Assembly (NCBI GenBank): GCA_903970565.1
Contig: CAJCJE010000040.1
Span: forward strand, 1 to 5,916
DNA: 5,916 bases
Reading direction: 5' to 3'
DNA from: Candidatus Melainabacteria bacterium
GTDB taxonomy: Bacteria > Actinomycetota > Actinomycetes > Mycobacteriales > Pseudonocardiaceae
Below are positions 4,501 to 5,916 of the stretch, one piece after another (position 1 is the stretch's first letter; the number at the start of each line of letters is the position of its first letter). The notes below the pieces were generated by a model, which was not told the DNA's origin, did no database searches, and saw only the letters and a program-made list of their open reading frames with translations. Both the position numbers and the translations under genes were made by a program.

Positions 4501-5583
4501 ATGACCCAAACCGCAACGTTGTGGTGCGACGGGCCGATCGTCGCGTTCGACCTGGAGACCACCAATGTCGATCCGCACCACGATCGGATCGTCACCGCGT
4601 CAGTCGTGACGATCAATCCGCGGCCCGGCCACTCTCCCGATGTCGCCAGCCGCGTCTGGCTTGCAGATCCGGGCGTGGAGATACCTGCCGATGCCACCGC
4701 CATTCACGGGGTGAGCACGGCGCAGGCTCGCCAGAACGGTCGTCCGGCCGCTGAGGTGGCCGCCGAAGTGGCCGAGTATCTCGCCCAGGTCTGGACGCCC
4801 GAGGTGCCCTTGTGCGCGTTCAAGGCGGACTTCGACCTGACGATGCTGGACGCGGAACTGCGCCGGTACCACGGCCGGAGCCTGCCGCTGGGTGGACCGG
4901 TGATCGACCCGCTCTGCATCCACCGACACCTTTCCCCATACCACGAGGGCAAAGACAACCTCGGCGCCCTGTGCGCCTATTACGAGGTCCGCCTAGACCA
5001 GGCACACGATGGAGTGCAGGACGCATTGGCCACAGCACGGCTGGCGTGGCGACTGGCCAAGCGCCGGCCCACCGAAGTTGGTCTAGTCGCAGCTCACGAA
5101 CTGCACGGACAGCAGGCTCGTTGGTTCCGGGCACGGGAGACCGAGAAGGCTGATCGGATCGACTGGCGTGCCCGCAAGCTGGAGACAGACGGTGGCGAGC
5201 CGGTCGAGCTTGCCCGGCTACGCGCCCGCGCGGCGGATGTTCGCGTGGCAGCGAAAGCGTGGCCGTTGTTGCCCGAACCGACCGCCGGCTCACTACCCAT
5301 CCGTCGTCGTCTACCACCGCGGCCCGGCGGGCCGCGCCAGTCGCACGCGAGTTGGACTCCGGATGAGGAAACGTCTCTGCGTGAGGAATGGCTGTCCGCC
5401 GATTCTGGCGTCGAGGCCGAAGCGCTACGAGTGGAGCTTGGTGAGCACCACGGTCGCTCACCGGGGGCCATACGCGCCCGGCTCCTCAAACTGCGGTGTG
5501 ACCCGGAACTGCCTGGCCAGACCTGCGATGAGCAGCGCGCCGCCGAGTTGAAAGCTCGTTACGACGCCGAGTACGGGCGGTGA
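4501..5583 (+). CDS. DEDDh 3'-5' exonuclease with C-terminal Myb/SANT-like domain
   Basis: This 360-residue DnaQ-like exonuclease hydrolyses nucleic acid from 3' ends with two metal ions. The acidic set is complete: Asp17 and Glu19 in AFDLETT, Asp112 in FKADFDLTMLD, and His169 with Asp174 in AHDGVQDALAT. The usual Exo II Asn (NxxFD) is Lys108, a mild deviation. Other family landmarks are ADPGVEIPADATAIHGV (55-71), VIDPL (134-138) and LGALCAYYEVRLD (154-166). Residues 195-260 form an Arg/Glu-rich helical linker, then a Pro/Arg stretch (265-280). Residues 284-332 are a Myb/SANT/GcrA-type DNA-binding unit: SWTPDEETSLREEW, then GRSPGAIRARLLKL. It is not the replicative epsilon subunit, which lacks this domain. 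The fusion suggests the nuclease is placed on particular DNA. ATG4501 has no Shine-Dalgarno but a -10-like TACGGT six bases upstream, so leaderless translation is likely. The next gene starts five bases after the stop. Confidence 0.85.
   Translation: MTQTATLWCDGPIVAFDLETTNVDPHHDRIVTASVVTINPRPGHSPDVASRVWLADPGVEIPADATAIHGVSTAQARQNGRPAAEVAAEVAEYLAQVWTPEVPLCAFKADFDLTMLDAELRRYHGRSLPLGGPVIDPLCIHRHLSPYHEGKDNLGALCAYYEVRLDQAHDGVQDALATARLAWRLAKRRPTEVGLVAAHELHGQQARWFRARETEKADRIDWRARKLETDGGEPVELARLRARAADVRVAAKAWPLLPEPTAGSLPIRRRLPPRPGGPRQSHASWTPDEETSLREEWLSADSGVEAEALRVELGEHHGRSPGAIRARLLKLRCDPELPGQTCDEQRAAELKARYDAEYGR
5576..5583 (+). promoter_or_regulatory. ribosome binding site overlapping the exonuclease stop
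   Basis: GGCGGTGA differs by one base from GGAGGTGA, contains the exonuclease TGA, and ends five bases before ATG5589. This geometry indicates translational coupling of the two genes and supports the start of the second. Confidence 0.65.
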
Positions 5584-5588
5584 CACCG

Positions 5589-5916
5589 ATGTCGGCAGGA
5601 TCTCCCTCTCGGCTGAGCACTCGGTGGCCGGCATTGACGGAAGCCTTGAAACTGAAGGACTGTCCACTCAAGCCATGGCTCAACGAACGCTTTCCCGCGA
5701 CGAACACGAAACCGATGTTCCAGCGGTACAAGGACTCCGTCGGACCGATCCAGGTTCCAGAGAGCGCCGCGCCAACCGGTGGGGGCAGCGGCGCGATTGG
5801 AGGCAGCTTCGACTATCTGGTGCGCTTCTTGGTCGAGCCGCAGCCGGACGTGGACCTTCCCACCATCGGCGCTCGCCGGTTCGGCGGGCGGATGCCAACC
5901 GCCTTGGCCGAACTCG
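5589..5916 (+). CDS. unidentified protein, 5' part, coupled to the exonuclease
   Basis: ATG5589 opens a frame with no stop through the window edge, giving the first 109 residues. It is confirmed as coding by the overlapping Shine-Dalgarno, the 5-base gap after the exonuclease, and strong codon bias. The N-terminus (LSTRWPALTEALKL, then CPLKPWLNERFP at 25-36) looks like two amphipathic helices with Trp anchors. A Gly/Ser/Pro linker (56-73) leads to GSFDYLVRFLVEPQPDVDL (72-90). There is no signal peptide or membrane segment. I do not recognise the family. Its tight coupling to a DNA-directed exonuclease suggests a partner or co-regulated function. No minus-strand alternative has comparable bias. 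Confidence 0.7.
   Translation, partial: MSAGSPSRLSTRWPALTEALKLKDCPLKPWLNERFPATNTKPMFQRYKDSVGPIQVPESAAPTGGGSGAIGGSFDYLVRFLVEPQPDVDLPTIGARRFGGRMPTALAEL

Noticed and set aside
4820..5461. 213-codon minus-strand frame under the exonuclease
   Set aside because: It is antisense to a complete DEDDh active site. Composition is Arg/Ala/Gly-rich shadow.

Overview
The window looks like actinomycete chromosome: G+C is high (about two thirds by eye), third codon positions are strongly G/C-biased, GTG/TTG starts are plausible, and the protein types are actinobacterial. All supportable genes are on the + strand. I cannot name the genus.

Layout. (1) At 2-118 is the 3' end of an unidentified gene. (2) Eight bases later comes a small-molecule phosphotransferase of the APH/choline-kinase fold (127-1092) with an intact catalytic core. 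(3) Next is a SAM methyltransferase of the protein-L-isoaspartate methyltransferase (PCMT) superfamily (1154-2305), closest by eye to the TgmC-type enzymes that serve ATP-grasp-made RiPPs (graspetides). It lacks the segment before motif I that normally contacts the substrate, has Arg for a motif I Gly, and shows the codon signature of a +1 frameshift near 2208. (4) At 2286-2440 is the DNA-recognition part of a small helix-turn-helix protein without a convincing start in its own frame. (5) A perfect 12-bp AT-centred palindrome precedes an unusual 505-residue protein (2522-4039) that joins TPR-like helices to a full-length Fic fold. The Fic catalytic motif, the inhibitory-helix Glu and apparently the target-docking flap are all altered or lost, so it is best read as a pseudo-Fic. 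(6) A mostly non-coding stretch (4040-4500) holds an unusual number of perfect inverted repeats and ends in a putative leaderless promoter. (7) The last unit is a DEDDh exonuclease with a C-terminal Myb/SANT-like DNA-binding domain (4501-5583), tightly followed by an unrecognised protein that runs off the window (5589-5916).

How it fits together. The first four genes are closely spaced and could be one transcription unit. No ATP-grasp ligase or RiPP precursor is visible, so a graspetide role for the methyltransferase is not supported here. With the frameshift, the damaged HTH gene and the inactivated Fic core, the middle looks either like a decaying accessory island or like a set of enzymes turned into non-catalytic proteins. 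The exonuclease and its follower form a separate, intact-looking two-gene unit with a nucleic-acid role. It is the better candidate for an active system such as repair or defence, but nothing here proves defence.
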